Source: Oenanthe sinensis (taxonomy: Eukaryota > Streptophyta > Magnoliopsida > Apiales > Apiaceae). Taken from it: a DNA stretch of 64,000 bases. The notes beneath the pieces are model-generated. The model made no database searches and was not told the origin of the DNA. It saw only the letters and a list, made by a program, of their open reading frames with translations. The translations under genes were made by a program, and so were the position numbers. This document shows, piece after piece, positions 47,931 through 59,423 of the stretch (within the stretch, counting starts at the first letter, position 1; each line of letters starts with the position of its first letter). Location: assembly GCA_028671895.1 (NCBI GenBank), contig CM053796.1, positions 28,084,860 to 28,148,859 on the forward strand, in the 5' to 3' direction.

Positions 47931-48037
47931 TCTCAACAACAATCGTTCTCTTTCTCCATCTAAAAAATTCATCTCTGCAATTATCTATTCAATTCAGTTA
48001 TCTATAGTCGTTCTGATCAATCAAATTCACATATCTA

Positions 48038-48493
48038 ATGGATTTCAGGTTTAATCCACTCCTCAACACCTTCTACCACATTCTCGACGAGGACAATCAT
48101 CATGATAACAAATCCAACCAGGCACGAACTTATGCCCGTGATGCCAAGGCCATGGCTTCGACTCCAGCAGACGTGAAAGAGTATCCGAATTCCTACGTGT
48201 TTGTGGTGGATATGCCGGGATTGAAGTCAGGGGAGATACAGGTACAGGTGGAGGAAGATAATGTACTAGTAGTAAGCGGTGAGAGGAAGCGAGAAGAGGA
48301 AAAGGAAGGCGTCAAGTATGTCAGAATGGAGAGGAGGGTTGGCAAGTTTATGAGGAAGTTTGTGCTGCCTGAGAATGCGAATTTGGAGAGCATTAAGGCG
48401 GTTTGTCAGGAAGGCGTGTTGACTGTTACGGTGGACAAGTTGCCACCTCCAGAGCCTAAGAAGCCGAAGACGATTGAGGTCCAGATTGCTTGA
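48038..48493 (+). CDS. Class II cytosolic small heat-shock protein (HSP A), 151 aa
   Basis: Single-exon ATP-independent chaperone that holds unfolding proteins in the cytosol. The class II signature is clear: DAKAMASTPADVKEYPNSYV before the alpha-crystallin domain (about residues 38-140), which holds the VDMPGLKSGE, NVLVVSGERKREEEKE and VGKFMRKFVLPENA marks and ends with GVLTVTVDKLPPPEPKK. The C-terminal IEV motif is kept. Length fits 17-18 kDa class II members. Compared with copies B and C it has an extra residue (NHHDNK against NQDNK), EIQVQ for EIKVE and an Ile near the C terminus. A heat-shock element and TATA box lie upstream. Confidence 0.97.
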   Translation: MDFRFNPLLNTFYHILDEDNHHDNKSNQARTYARDAKAMASTPADVKEYPNSYVFVVDMPGLKSGEIQVQVEEDNVLVVSGERKREEEKEGVKYVRMERRVGKFMRKFVLPENANLESIKAVCQEGVLTVTVDKLPPPEPKKPKTIEVQIA

Positions 48494-49004
48494 ATTAAGG
48501 AGCAGCTGCTTCCATTTTGTTCTAGAATGTTAAATGTACCTTAGTTTTCGAGTTGTCTGGATATCGATGAAGTGTGTGTGATTGGAGTAATTTTTCTTTA
48601 AAATGTTATTGAATAAATGCTAGTGCTTCATGTTTTTCCTATTTCAAAATTGTAGTATTTCATTTCAAAGTACATTTTATCTCTTCTTGATTGAAGAGGT
48701 CACGGTATAATCTATAATCTCTTTAATAAGCATAACGAGGCTTAGCATCAAAAGATAATGAATGACAGTATTAGAAGTAGTACACAAATTCAGTTGGATA
48801 ACTGAAAGGACATTGAGAATTTTATCATGGCATCAGAGCCAGGTTACTTGATGAAGGAGAGAACAAGTGAGGGTAAAAACAATCTTTGAGAGAGAAAACA
48901 AAATTATACTGAGAGTTCGGTGAGAAAATTCCTACAAGAGTTTGTGGGTGCGAGAAAAAAAAGGGCATTGAGAATTTTATCAATAACACATACCAAAGGC
49001 TCCA

Positions 49005-49800
49005 AAGCAAAGATGGATGTTCATGCTAGCATATCTTCCATTCCCAGGAAATTTTATCTCTCTCTGCAGTTCGGTGGTCATATGTATTTAATAATTGGTG
49101 GTCATCTAGCCTCAGCAGCAGCGGTAACCATTTCAATAACGACTATCATTTTTAAGACAAAAAAATATGCGGGACTAAGCATAGACAGGACAAAAGTGTG
49201 TAGATATATAAAAAAATTGAAGAAAATATGAACATGGATGCCTTTTACTCTATCAAATTTGTATAGAAGAATGGATTTAATAAGTTTGTTAATCTAGTCA
49301 ATATAGTTCCAAGATTAGAGTATAAAAAGCATAAAACAGATATAAAAACTAATCACACCTGTAAGGTATGTGTTGGCCAGTTGTCAAGGCCTCGTATTTT
49401 TTATTCAGACCAAAGTCTATGATAAAAACCTGCATCAAAGAAAAAAGGAAATTTACTATAAAACACAGATTGAACATGAACTTTTACAAAACCAACAAGG
49501 AAAACGCGAAGTCTAAACCAGGACCTGATTTTCTTGCCTCCCTAATCCCATGAGAAAATTATCTGGCTCAACATCACGGTGTAGAAACAATTTAGAATGA
49601 ACAAGTTCTACACGGTTGATCTGAAACAAGAAATAAGTCCAGGAGTGGATTAATGGTACAAAAGCATCCTATAAACAAATTACGGCAATTAAAAAGAGTG
49701 ACTTGCCAATTGATCTGTTTAAGAAAAAAAATTCAGCAACTGAGGATGCTTGGTCTTCAGATTTTCCTAATGATAAAAAATGACATTTCAGTATATAATC
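49005..49800 (-). pseudogene. Casein kinase I-like pseudogene in unit 2
   Basis: Minus-strand exon relics appear in kinase order: KTKHPQL (about 49767-49735), then 49620-49525 with INRVELVHSKLFLHRD and PDNFLMGLG (catalytic loop HRD), then 49429-49359 with VFIIDFGLNKKY (DFG) and HIPYR, then RYASMNIHL near 49048-49005. Splice sites around the middle exons are still recognisable. The catalytic loop reads HRDVEPDN where casein kinase I has HRDIKPDN, so the conserved Lys is Glu. ATP-binding and C-terminal parts are missing. A plus-strand frame over it is a shadow. Confidence 0.8.
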
Positions 49801-50751
49801 ATTTTTGTGGGAAAGGTCACTACATTACCTGTAAGCATTCCATGTGATGCACTTAATCAGTTCATGAAACTGAACACCTTACATGATCAGGATCACAATT
49901 AAAGCTGTGTGAAAATATGCATTTTTTTTTTTTGCTAAGTGAAAATATGCATTTTAAACGCATTACTTTATTTTTCCAATATTATCTCCACACATTGATT
50001 ATAAGTTTCATATTATTACGTTGCTTTTAACAATGAAATAGACTGACCATTCATCTCAAGTTTCCACGATACTCTTCTGTGTTGGATCTTAAATTTCTTA
50101 TATTTCTTTTGCTTCTGGTATTGAATTCTGTCTTCAATCTGAAATTTAAAATTTTCTCTTCCATCTAAAATATAAATTTAGATTTTATTTGCTAGATTGC
50201 AAATACATTTATTTAGCCGGTCTCTTATCTGAAAAATATTTTAAAAAATATATTTCAAATTTTGAGTAAGCATTACTAAATATTGAATTATTAATACAAC
50301 CAAAATTATAATTTAGTACTTCTCTATTTTTTAATATTTATCATTTGATTCAGAGTAATGCTAGAAAATGATACAAAATTTTTTTACGGAATGAGTTCTC
50401 ATGATGAGATGAAAGTTGCATTAATGTGTTTTCTGTCATTATCATTAATGTGTTGTCTGCCACAATCATTACTTTAAACTTGTTTAATAATCTTCCCTTT
50501 TTTCTTTTTAAATGATTCCCTTTTCTTTTTTTAACAAGTTAATATCTTAAATAATTTTATGTCATCATTTTATAATATATATTTATATGTTAGTTAAAAA
50601 TATCATAAAGTATTAGAAGATAGGAAATGTAATTAGAATATGGTATACAGGGTCCAGATATCCATTTTAACAAGTCATGCGTTCGAGAAGAGTGTAGAAG
50701 CACTGTGTAGGAGACAATCCAGGAGCTTCTCATTAACAGTCTGCAGGTTCT

Positions 50752-50792
50752 TTCCAGAACCTTCCTTCATCTTCCATTTGTCACGTATAAAT
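50752..50792 (+). promoter_or_regulatory. HSP B promoter: heat-shock element and TATA box
   Basis: TTCCAGAACCTTC (50752-50764) is a three-site heat-shock element; TATAAAT is at 50786-50792. Spacing matches the HSP A promoter. Confidence 0.85.
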
Positions 50793-50884
50793 TCTCAACA
50801 ACAATCATTCATCTTTCTCCATCTAAGAAATTCAAAATTCTACAATTATCTATTCAATTCAGGTAGTTATCAATCACAATTCAA

Positions 50885-51337
50885 ATGGATTTCAGGTTTA
50901 ATCCACTCCTCAACACCTTCTACCACATTCTCGATGAGGACAATCAGGATAACAAGTCCAACCAGGCACGAATTTATGCCCGTGATGCAAAGGCCATGGC
51001 TTCGACTCCAGCTGACGTGAAAGAGTATCCGAATTCCTACGTGTTTGTGGTGGATATGCCGGGATTGAAGTCGGGGGAGATAAAGGTTGAGGTGGAGGAA
51101 GATAATGTACTAGTAGTAAGCGGTGAGAGGAAGCGAGAAGAGGAAAAGGAAGGCGTCAAGTATGTGAGAATGGAGAGGAGGGTTGGCAAGTTTATGAGGA
51201 AGTTTGTGCTGCCTGAGAATGCGAATTTGGAGAGCATTAAGGCTGTTTGTCAGGAAGGCGTGTTGACTGTTACGGTGGACAAGTTGCCACCTCCGGAGCC
51301 TAAGAAGCCTAAGACGATTGAGGTCCAGGTTGCTTGA
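50885..51337 (+). CDS. Class II cytosolic small heat-shock protein (HSP B), 150 aa
   Basis: Intronless class II small HSP, same domain order as HSP A: variable N-terminal arm (MDFRFNPLLNTFYHILDED), DAKAMA box, alpha-crystallin domain and PPPEPKKPKTIEV tail. It differs from HSP A by one residue less in the N-terminal arm and a few substitutions (EIKVE, EVQVA). Its protein is the same as HSP C at 58971. The intact 3' UTR runs on through CATTTTGTTCTAGAATG, unlike HSP C, which is cut at 59445. A heat-shock element and TATA box lie 120-90 bases upstream. A 126-codon frame overlapping its start in another phase is a shadow. Confidence 0.97.
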   Translation: MDFRFNPLLNTFYHILDEDNQDNKSNQARIYARDAKAMASTPADVKEYPNSYVFVVDMPGLKSGEIKVEVEEDNVLVVSGERKREEEKEGVKYVRMERRVGKFMRKFVLPENANLESIKAVCQEGVLTVTVDKLPPPEPKKPKTIEVQVA

Positions 51338-51604
51338 ATTAAGCAGCAGCTGCTTCCATTTTGTTCTAGAATGTTAAATGTACCTTAGTTTTCGAGTTGT
51401 CTGGATATCGATGAAGTGTGTGTGAGTTTGTCATCAAGTTTGAAAGTAATATGGTCCTATGTGATGGAGTGATTTTTCTTTAAAATGTTATTGAATAAAT
51501 GCTAATGCTTCATGTTTTTCCTATTTCAAAATTGTAGTATTTCATTTCAAGTACATTTTATCTCTTCTTCCTAGCAAACATTCATATCAAAACAGGTTCC
51601 AGAA

Positions 51605-52240
51605 ACTGGGCTGCTTTTTAAGAGTATAGAAAGCATAAAACAGAGTATATATAAACTCATCTCACCTGTAAGTTATGTGTTAGGCAGTTGTCAAGGCCTC
51701 AGATTTTTTAAATGATCAGGATCACAAACAATTAAAGCTGTATAAAAATATGCATTTTAAACGCACCACTTATAACGATATTGAAATAGACTGGCCACTC
51801 ATCTCAATTCTCAATTACCCCAACATACTCTTCTATTTTTTATCTTGAATTTCTTCTGTTTCTTTTCTTTCTGGTATTGGATTCTGTCTTCAATCTATAA
51901 TTTAAAATTAACTCTTCCATACATCTAGATTTTATTTACTAAAATATATATATTTAGTTGGGGTCGTATCTGACAATATTTTTTTTGAAACGTACTGTAA
52001 ATAAGTATTTTAATTGCATTATTATTATTATTATTAACTTTAATTTTTTATGAATTAAAATATTAAATATATACTATTTTATAAATAATAATAATTATTA
52101 TATACGTGGCCGAGATATCCATTTTAACAAGTCATGGATTCGCCAAGAGTGTAGAAGCACTGTGTAGGACAATCCAGGAGCCTGTAATTAACATTGTGCT
52201 TCTTTCATCTTCCATTTTCCACTTATAAATCCCCATCTAT
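51605..52240 (+). pseudogene. Unit 3: orphan HSP promoter, no coding sequence
   Basis: 51630-51715 matches the casein-kinase flank of unit 2 (AGCATAAAACAGA, TGTCAAGGCCTC), then jumps across an internal deletion to TGATCAGGATCACAA and the AT-rich part. 52112-52235 matches the HSP promoter (GATATCCATTTTAACAAGTC, AGAGTGTAGAAGCACTGTG, ATAAATCC). The heat-shock element is lost (TTCTTTCATCTTCC, no GAA core), and no HSP codon follows. Sequence after 52240 is unrelated. Confidence 0.75.
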
Positions 52241-53200
52241 ATAAATATAGTTCATTAAAAACTCGGAATGGGAGGAAATTCATTTAACTAAAAATTCTAG
52301 AGATTTCAAAAAAAAAACATGTGTACTTGTAACATTTAACAAGCAATCCCCATCTATAACAAATAAAATATCTGCACTCCAGTCAAAAAATTTAGTAGCA
52401 GTTTTGAAATGTTTTCATAGCCCCATAGCCATTTATAGCCTGCATTGCAATATGATTAATAGTGACAATCAATTGCTATGAACCATTCAAACAACAATAT
52501 GCTTCTTGATCACTAGGGCCTCGTTTATTTATCAGGATTTGTAGTTATACAGGAACTTAAACTTCATAGGTTACATTCATAAAATTCCTAGATTTATTAA
52601 AAGTTTAAGTTTGTGTTTGGTTTATCATTGTAACTTCAAGTTACATGGTTATTTTTATTTAATTAATGACATGTTTTCAAAAGATTCTAGTTTTAATAAT
52701 AAAATTAATATTAACTTTATTAATATATATATATGAAATTAACTATAAACTTTTTAGAGATATTAAATGAAAACTTAAAAATTAAAACATTCAAAATTGT
52801 AATTTAAAATATTTAGATTCATTATAAAAACAAATATAACTTAATTATAAACTGTTGTAAATATAATTTAATTTTAAACTATTACAAAAAAAATTATAAA
52901 CATTGAAAATTAAAAATATAAATATTTATAACTCCAAACATTTAATTTTATTTTTAGTGGCGATAATAATTATATTGATACAAAATTAATTGAAATTAAG
53001 CTAATTAAAACTATTTTAAAATTTGTATATAAAGATTAAAAACATATATATTTGACACCATTGTTTAGAAAATATATGTGTATTATAATTTATTTTAAAC
53101 ATAAATAAATAAAATAATATATATTACTATAAAAATAAATAAAAGTCTAATTATAAAATATCATTTACAAAATATAATAGATTAGCTATGTAACTGCGGG
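52241..53200. other. AT-rich intergenic DNA
   Basis: No gene. A GGGCCTCGTTTATTTATC sequence at 52516 resembles the terminus of a known style of plant MITE, but no partner end was found. Confidence 0.5.
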
Positions 53201-54262
53201 TAGACTTGGCAATTCGGGTAAATGGTTCGGTTTCGGATCAGATTAATTTCGGATCAGATCACTTTTCGGTTATAATATATTTTTATTCGGTTCAGATCAG
53301 ATCGGATTTGATTCGGTTCGGATTCAGTTTCGGTTTTACATAAATTGAATCGGTTTCGGTTCGGATCGGTACGATTTCGGTTTGGGTCAAAATTGAATTA
53401 AAATTCGGATGAATTTCAGATAAAAATTGGATTAAATTCGGTTGGGATATTTTCAGATTTGTTATTTCAAATTAGATTTTGTTTGGATTTGAAAGTTAAA
53501 TTCGGATTATTGTTAAATTAATTTGAATTATCATTGAATTTAAATAAAGATCATTAAGTAAATTTGACAAATTACAGTTAAAATTTGATAAAATAATACC
53601 GAACAAAATAATTATCTCGATTAAGTAATATATTTCTTCATTTCAGACTTTGGTCAATATGATAAAAGAAATTTTCACTAAATTTTGTAATGTAACAATT
53701 TTAAAAAAAAATCTTGATGTCTAAATAAAAATATAAATAAATTTTATATGTACATATATAATATACAGTATTTATTTCTTTTTAAAATATGAATTTATAT
53801 TCACTTTTCTTTACTTTCTAGCAAATTCAAAATAAATGTTATTCTTATTTTTTTAATATTTTATTTTACGAACACATGTATTATATGTATGAATTATGTA
53901 TAAGTGTATAATGTACATGTGAGTGTAACGAACTATAAGATTGTATGTATGAAATACACTTAAATTCTATAATTTAGTTTGAGCCATATTCAGTTTGTAT
54001 ACTTTTTTGTTAGGATTTAATCGATTTCGGGTTATTATCGGATGTGTTATTTCGGATTATTTTCGGTTAAAATTCCGGTTCCGGATCATTTTCGGATCGG
54101 ATCAAATCGGTTTTCAGATCATTTTCGGATTTGATTATATTGAACCGATATCGGTTCGGATCGGATTGTTTCGGATTCGGTTACACTTTCGGATTATCAA
54201 ATTCGGATACAAAATCGGATTCGGTTCCCTACATTTCGGGTCGGTTCTTCAGATCCAGACCC
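53200..54262. mobile_element. 'gattcggttcggat'-rich hAT-like repeat
   Basis: Both ends are dense in TCGGTTCGGATCGG and CGGATTCGGTT motifs around an AT-rich core (53540-53960). Left tip TAGACTTGGCAATTCGGG and right tip CGGGTCGGTTCTTCAGATCCAGACCC are loosely inverse. The right edge sits exactly where copia sequence begins (AATCAATGCAC at 54262), so it cut into the copia block. Confidence 0.5.
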
Positions 54263-56640
54263 AATCAATGCACTTGTAATTTGAGCTGATGGCACACTTT
54301 CTGTACGAAGAACTGACTTACAATACTAACTGCGTATGCAATGTTTGGACGAGTCACTGTAAGATAGTTTAATTTCCAACCAGTCTTCTATATCTTTTGG
54401 GATCCCCAAATAATTCTCCATCTTTAGTAAGTTGAGAATTTGGAAGCATTGGAGTACTGCATGGTTTTGCTCCCAATTTTCCTGTTTCTGTTAACAAATC
54501 AAGCACATATTTTCTTTGAGATAACAGGAGACCTTGTTTACTTCTCACAACTTCGATGCCCAAGAAATACTTTAACATTCCTAAGTCTTTCGTTTGAAAC
54601 TGATTATGAATGGAAGACTTCGGAGATGAAATGCCAACATTATCACTCCCGGTTATAATAATATCATCTACATATACAACTAGAAGTAGAATACCAGCAC
54701 TAGATTTTTTGTAAAAAATCATGTGATCAGATTTGCTCCTCAACATTCCAAACGCCTCAAGTGCCTGATTAAATTTAATAAACCAATCTCGCGGACTTTG
54801 TCTAAGACCGTATATAGTCTTTCGAAGATAACAGACCTTCATTTTCATTTGTCCATACTCCCCCTGAGCAACAAAATCAGTTGGTTTGCTCCATATATAC
54901 TTCTTCGCGGAGATCCCCGTGAAGAAAAGCATTTTTTATATCTAACTGATGCAAAGGCCAATCATAAGTTGCTGCCAAGGATATAAATAACCGAACAAAG
55001 GTCAACTTTGCAACCGGAGAAAAAGTATCAGAATAATCAACTCCATATGTCTGGGCATATCCCTTAGCAACAAGGCAAGCTTTCAACCGAGAAATTGACC
55101 CATCAGGATTTCTTTTCACTGTAAATACCCATTTACATCTGATAGCTCTTTTACCTGCAGGTAAATCCACCAACTCCCAAGTACCATTAGTAGTTAAGGC
55201 ATTCATTTCCTCCAACATTGCATTACGCCAATCAGGATTTGATCTTCATGAACAGATTTAGGGATGGTTATAGAATTTATGGAAGCTACAAAGGAACGAG
55301 GAGATTTTCACAAATGGTCATATGATACAAAGGTAGAGATGGTGTTTCGCAAACTGACATGACTCACAGTCTAAAATTGATACATTTGAATACTCGGGAC
55401 AAATTTTCTTGAGTTGAAGAAGAGACGGGTGACCCAATTGGCAATGTGCTTTAAATGAAGAAGAAGTAGCACTAAAACATGCAATGGATTGAGGTAGTGA
55501 CTTGTCAAGAATGTAGAGCCCCCCCCCCCCCCCCCCCCCCGACACATATCCTTTACCAATAATCTTCTTCGTCATCAGATCCTGAAATAAGCAATGATCG
55601 GGAAAAAATGAGACACAACAATTAAGAGCTCGGGTGAGTTGGGTAACAGACAATAAATTAAAGGAGAAATTAGGCAAATGTAAAACATTCGATAGCGGAA
55701 GCTCAGGAGTTAAGTTAATAGTGCCAGACCCAACTACGCAAGAAGAAGAACCATCTGCTAAAGTTACATCTGATGGGACATGAGAGTGATATGTGGTGAA
55801 GAAATTAGGATTACCTGACATATGATCTGTTGCACCAGAATCAATGACGAACTTGGATGATGAAGAAATTAGGCATGTATTTGGGTTACCTGAATTGACC
55901 ATAGCAGCGGAAGGAGTTGATGAAGCTTTCAAAGAGTCTTGATACTGAGAAAATTTAAAGAAATCATCTGCAGAGATTAGAACTGGTTGGCCAGAAGTAT
56001 CTTGCGTCGACGCAGCATAAGCAGTGCGGGTCCTCTCTGGATGTTTCTGGTTTTTATTTAAAAGCTTTCTACAATCACGCTTCATGTGCCCTGGTTTATT
56101 ACAATAGTGGCATATGATATCCCTAGAATTTGATGATCTGGCAAAAGTATTGTTTCCTTGTGTAGAATGTCCGGATTGTAATCTAGCCGTCTCACTGGTA
56201 TGCCTACTAATCAATGCACTTGTAATTTGAGCTGATGGCACACTTTCTGTACGAAGAACTGACTTACAATACTAACTGCGTATGCAATGTCTGGACGAGT
56301 CACTGTAAGATAGTTTAATTTCCAACCAGTCTTCTATATCTTTTGGGATCCCCAAATAATTCTCCATCTTTAGTAAGTTGAGAATTTGGTAGCATTGGAG
56401 TACTGCATGGTTTTGCTCCCAATTTTCCTGTTTCTCTTAACAAATCAAGCACATACTTTCTTTGAGATAACAGGAGACCTTGTTTACTTCTCACAACTTC
56501 GATGCCCAAGAAATACTTTAACATTCGTAAGTCTTTCGTTTGAAACTGATTATGAATGGAAGACTTCAGAGATGAAATGCCAACATTATCACTCCCGGTT
56601 ATAATAATATCATCTACATATAAAACCATCAATTAATTAG
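54262..56640 (-). pseudogene. Rearranged copia block: gag-RT unit in partial tandem
   Basis: On the minus strand from the right: an RT piece (56640-56276; YVDD, YFLGIEVVRSKQG) fuses directly to mid-gag (about 56270) and runs through a zinc knuckle CHYCNKPGHMKRDC (56109-56068), protease DSGATDHM, GAG-pre-integrase (to 55325), then, after deletion of the integrase core, RT (55310-54340; KWVFTVKRN, LDIKNAFLHGDL, LRKTIYGLRQ, YVDD). The same RT-to-gag fusion then occurs again at 54340-54262. The two RT copies are nearly identical. Period is about 1945 bp. No LTRs are present. Frame breaks lie near 55240 and 54900. Confidence 0.8.
55519..55541. repeat. Poly-C run of about 22 bases
   Basis: A homopolymer in the copia block reads as a glycine run on the minus strand, between YVS and LYILDK. 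Length is likely unstable and may be an assembly-sensitive spot. Confidence 0.9.
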
Positions 56641-56689
56641 CACATCACAACATATAATAACCAGATGAAAGCTAATCTTGTTATGTCAC

Positions 56690-57930
56690 TTACAAGGGTC
56701 CTCTATGGAAGAGCAGCCATCTGGGACAGCTGGTACTTTTGAATGGCCCAGTCAAAAGCATAATTTAAATGGAAACCTGTAACTAAGTTGAAAATAAGGC
56801 ATTAGTGTAGCCTACCTCTTCTTCCGATATCTAGAAAGAAAGAAAGAACAAAATATTTTTCAAATCTATGTTAGAAACCTTCTTGATTGAAGAGGTCACG
56901 GTATAATCTATAATCTCTTTAATAAGCATAACGAGGCTTAGCATCAAAAGATAATGAATGACAGTATTAGAAGTAGTACACAAATTCAGTTGGATAACTG
57001 AAAGGACATTGAGAATTTTATCATGGCATCAGAGCCAGGTTACTTGATGAAGGAGAGAACAAGTGAGGGTAAAAACAATCTTTGAGAGAGAAAACAAAAT
57101 TATACTGAGAGTTCGGTGAGAAAATTCCTACAAGAGTTTGTGGGTGCGAGAAAAAAAAGGGCATTGAGAATTTTATCAATAACACATACCAAAGGCTCCA
57201 AAGCAAAGATGGATGTTCATGCTAGCATATCTTCCATTCCCAGGAAATTTTATCTCTCTCTGCAGTTCGGTGCCCATATGTATTTAATAATTGGTGGTCA
57301 TCTAGCCTCAGCAGCAGCGGTAACCATTTCAATAACGACTCATTTTAAAGACAAAAAAATATGCGGGACTAAGCATAGACAGGACAAAAGTGTGTAGATA
57401 TTTAGTCTATCAAATTTGTATTGAAGAATGGATTTAATAAGTTTGTTAATCTAGTCAATATAGTTCCAAGATTAGAGTATAAAAAGCATAAAACAGATAT
57501 AAAAACTCATCACACCTGTAAGGTATATGTTGGCCAGTTGTCAAGGCCTCATATTTTTTATTCGGACCAAAGTCTATGATAAAAACCTGCATCAAAGAAA
57601 AAAGGAAATTTACTATAAAACACAGATTGAACATGAACTTTGACAAAACCAAGGAAAACGCGAAGTCTAAACCAGGACCTGATTTTCTTGCCTCCCTAAT
57701 CCCATGGCTCAATATCGCGGTGTAGAAACAATTTAGAATGAACAAGTTCTACACGGTTGATCTGAAACAAGAAATAAGTCCAGGAGTGGATTAATGGTAC
57801 AAAAGCATCCTATAAACAAATTACCGCAATTAAAAAGAGTAACTTGCCAATTGATCTGTTTAAGAAAAAAAATTCAGTAACAGAGGATGCTTGGTCTTCA
57901 AATTTTCCTAATGATAAAAAATGACATTTC
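56690..57930 (-). pseudogene. Casein kinase I-like pseudogene in unit 4, longer copy
   Basis: Same relic as in unit 2, with KTKHPQL-type, HRD and DFG exons (about 57930, 57740 and 57590 downward) and RYASMNIHL near 57230. It also keeps a C-terminal exon at 56756-56690, FDWAIQKYQLSQMAALP followed by an in-frame TAG and a GTAAGTG donor. A 13-base deletion breaks the HRD exon after the catalytic loop, and DFGL has become DFGP. So this copy holds more exons than the copy at 49005-49800 but is also dead. Confidence 0.8.
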
Positions 57931-58837
57931 AGTATATAATCATCTTTGTGGGAAAGGTCACTACATTACCTGTAAACATTCCATGTGATGCACTTAATCA
58001 GTTCATGAAACTGGACACCTTACATGATCAGGATCACAATTAAAGTTGTGTGAAAATAAGCATTTTAAACGCATTACTTTGTTTTTCCAATATTATCTCC
58101 ACGCATTGATTATAAGTTTCATATTATTACTTTGCTTATAACAATGAAATAGACTGGCCATTCATCTAAGTATCACGATACTCTTCTGTGTTGGATCTTG
58201 AATTTCTTATGTTTCTTTTGCTTCTGGTATTGAATTCTATCTTCAATCTGAAATTTAAAATTTTCTCTTCCATCTAAAATATAAATCTAGATTTTATTTG
58301 CTAGATTGCAAATACATTTATTTAGCTAGTCTCTTATCTGAAAAATATTTAAAAAAATATATTTCAAATTTTGAGTAAGCATTACTAAATATTGAATTAT
58401 TAATACAACCAAAATTATAATTTAGTACTTCTCTATTTTTTAATATTTATCATTTGATTCAGAGTAATGCTAGAAAATGATTAAAAAAAAATTTTATGGA
58501 ATGAGTTCGCATGATGAGATGAAAGTTGCATTAATGTGTTGTCTGCCACTATAATTAGTTTAAACTTGTTTAATAATCTTCCCTTTTTTCTTTTTAAATG
58601 ATTCCCTTTTCTTTTTTTAACAAGTTAATATCTTAAATAATTTTATGTCATCATTTTATAATATATATTTATATGTTAGTTAAAAATATCATAAAGTATT
58701 AGAAGATAGGAAATGTAATTAGAATATGGTATACAGGGTCCAGATATCCATTTTAACAAGTCATGCGTTCGAGAAGAGTGTAGAAGCACTGTGTAGGAGA
58801 CAATCCAGGAGCTTCTCATTAACAGTCTGCAGGTTCT

Positions 58838-58878
58838 TTCCAGAACCTTCCTTCATCTTCCATTTGTCACGTATAAAT
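58838..58878 (+). promoter_or_regulatory. HSP C promoter: heat-shock element and TATA box
   Basis: TTCCAGAACCTTC at 58838-58850 and TATAAAT at 58872-58878, identical to the HSP B promoter. Confidence 0.85.
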
Positions 58879-58970
58879 TCTCAACAACAATCATTCATCT
58901 TTCTCCATCTAAGAAATTCAAAATTCTACAATTATCTATTCAATTCAGGTAGTTATCAATCACAATTCAA

Positions 58971-59423
58971 ATGGATTTCAGGTTTAATCCACTCCTCAAC
59001 ACCTTCTACCACATTCTCGATGAGGACAATCAGGATAACAAGTCCAACCAGGCACGAATTTATGCCCGTGATGCAAAGGCCATGGCTTCGACTCCAGCTG
59101 ACGTGAAAGAGTATCCGAATTCCTACGTGTTTGTGGTGGATATGCCGGGATTGAAGTCGGGGGAGATAAAGGTTGAGGTGGAGGAAGATAATGTACTAGT
59201 AGTAAGCGGTGAGAGGAAGCGAGAAGAGGAAAAGGAAGGCGTCAAGTATGTGAGAATGGAGAGGAGGGTTGGCAAGTTTATGAGGAAGTTTGTGCTGCCT
59301 GAGAATGCGAATTTGGAGAGCATTAAGGCTGTTTGTCAGGAAGGCGTGTTGACTGTTACGGTGGACAAGTTGCCACCTCCGGAGCCTAAGAAGCCTAAGA
59401 CGATTGAGGTCCAGGTTGCTTGA
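58971..59423 (+). CDS. Class II cytosolic small heat-shock protein (HSP C), 150 aa
   Basis: The protein is identical to HSP B and the coding DNA looks identical too, so the duplication is recent or has been homogenised. All class II marks are present: DAKAMASTPADVKEYPNSYV, alpha-crystallin domain and IEV tail. Promoter elements match HSP B. Its own 3' UTR is only 22 bases long before copia 2 gag sequence begins at 59446, so its transcript must end in, or read through, retrotransposon sequence. That could change mRNA stability. It is otherwise a complete, intronless gene. Confidence 0.95.
   Translation: MDFRFNPLLNTFYHILDEDNQDNKSNQARIYARDAKAMASTPADVKEYPNSYVFVVDMPGLKSGEIKVEVEEDNVLVVSGERKREEEKEGVKYVRMERRVGKFMRKFVLPENANLESIKAVCQEGVLTVTVDKLPPPEPKKPKTIEVQVA

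Larger units (their letters stand above)
47330..52240. repeat. Tandem cassette array, units 1-3 (small HSP plus casein kinase relic)
   Basis: The same order of sequence recurs: 'cttctggtattgaattctgtcttcaatct' leader, AT-rich stretch, HSP promoter, HSP coding, then casein kinase I relic. Unit 1 is about 47330-48683 (HSP A), unit 2 about 48684-51595 (HSP B) and unit 3 about 51605-52240 (promoter only). Units 1 and 2 join at CTCTTCTT|GATTGAAG in the HSP 3' flank. A fourth unit is at 56650-59445. Confidence 0.8.

Noticed and set aside
50640..51020. 126-codon frame overlapping HSP B (and its twin at 58726-59106)
   Set aside because: It starts in the promoter and runs out of phase through the HSP coding start; duplicated only because the whole block is duplicated.
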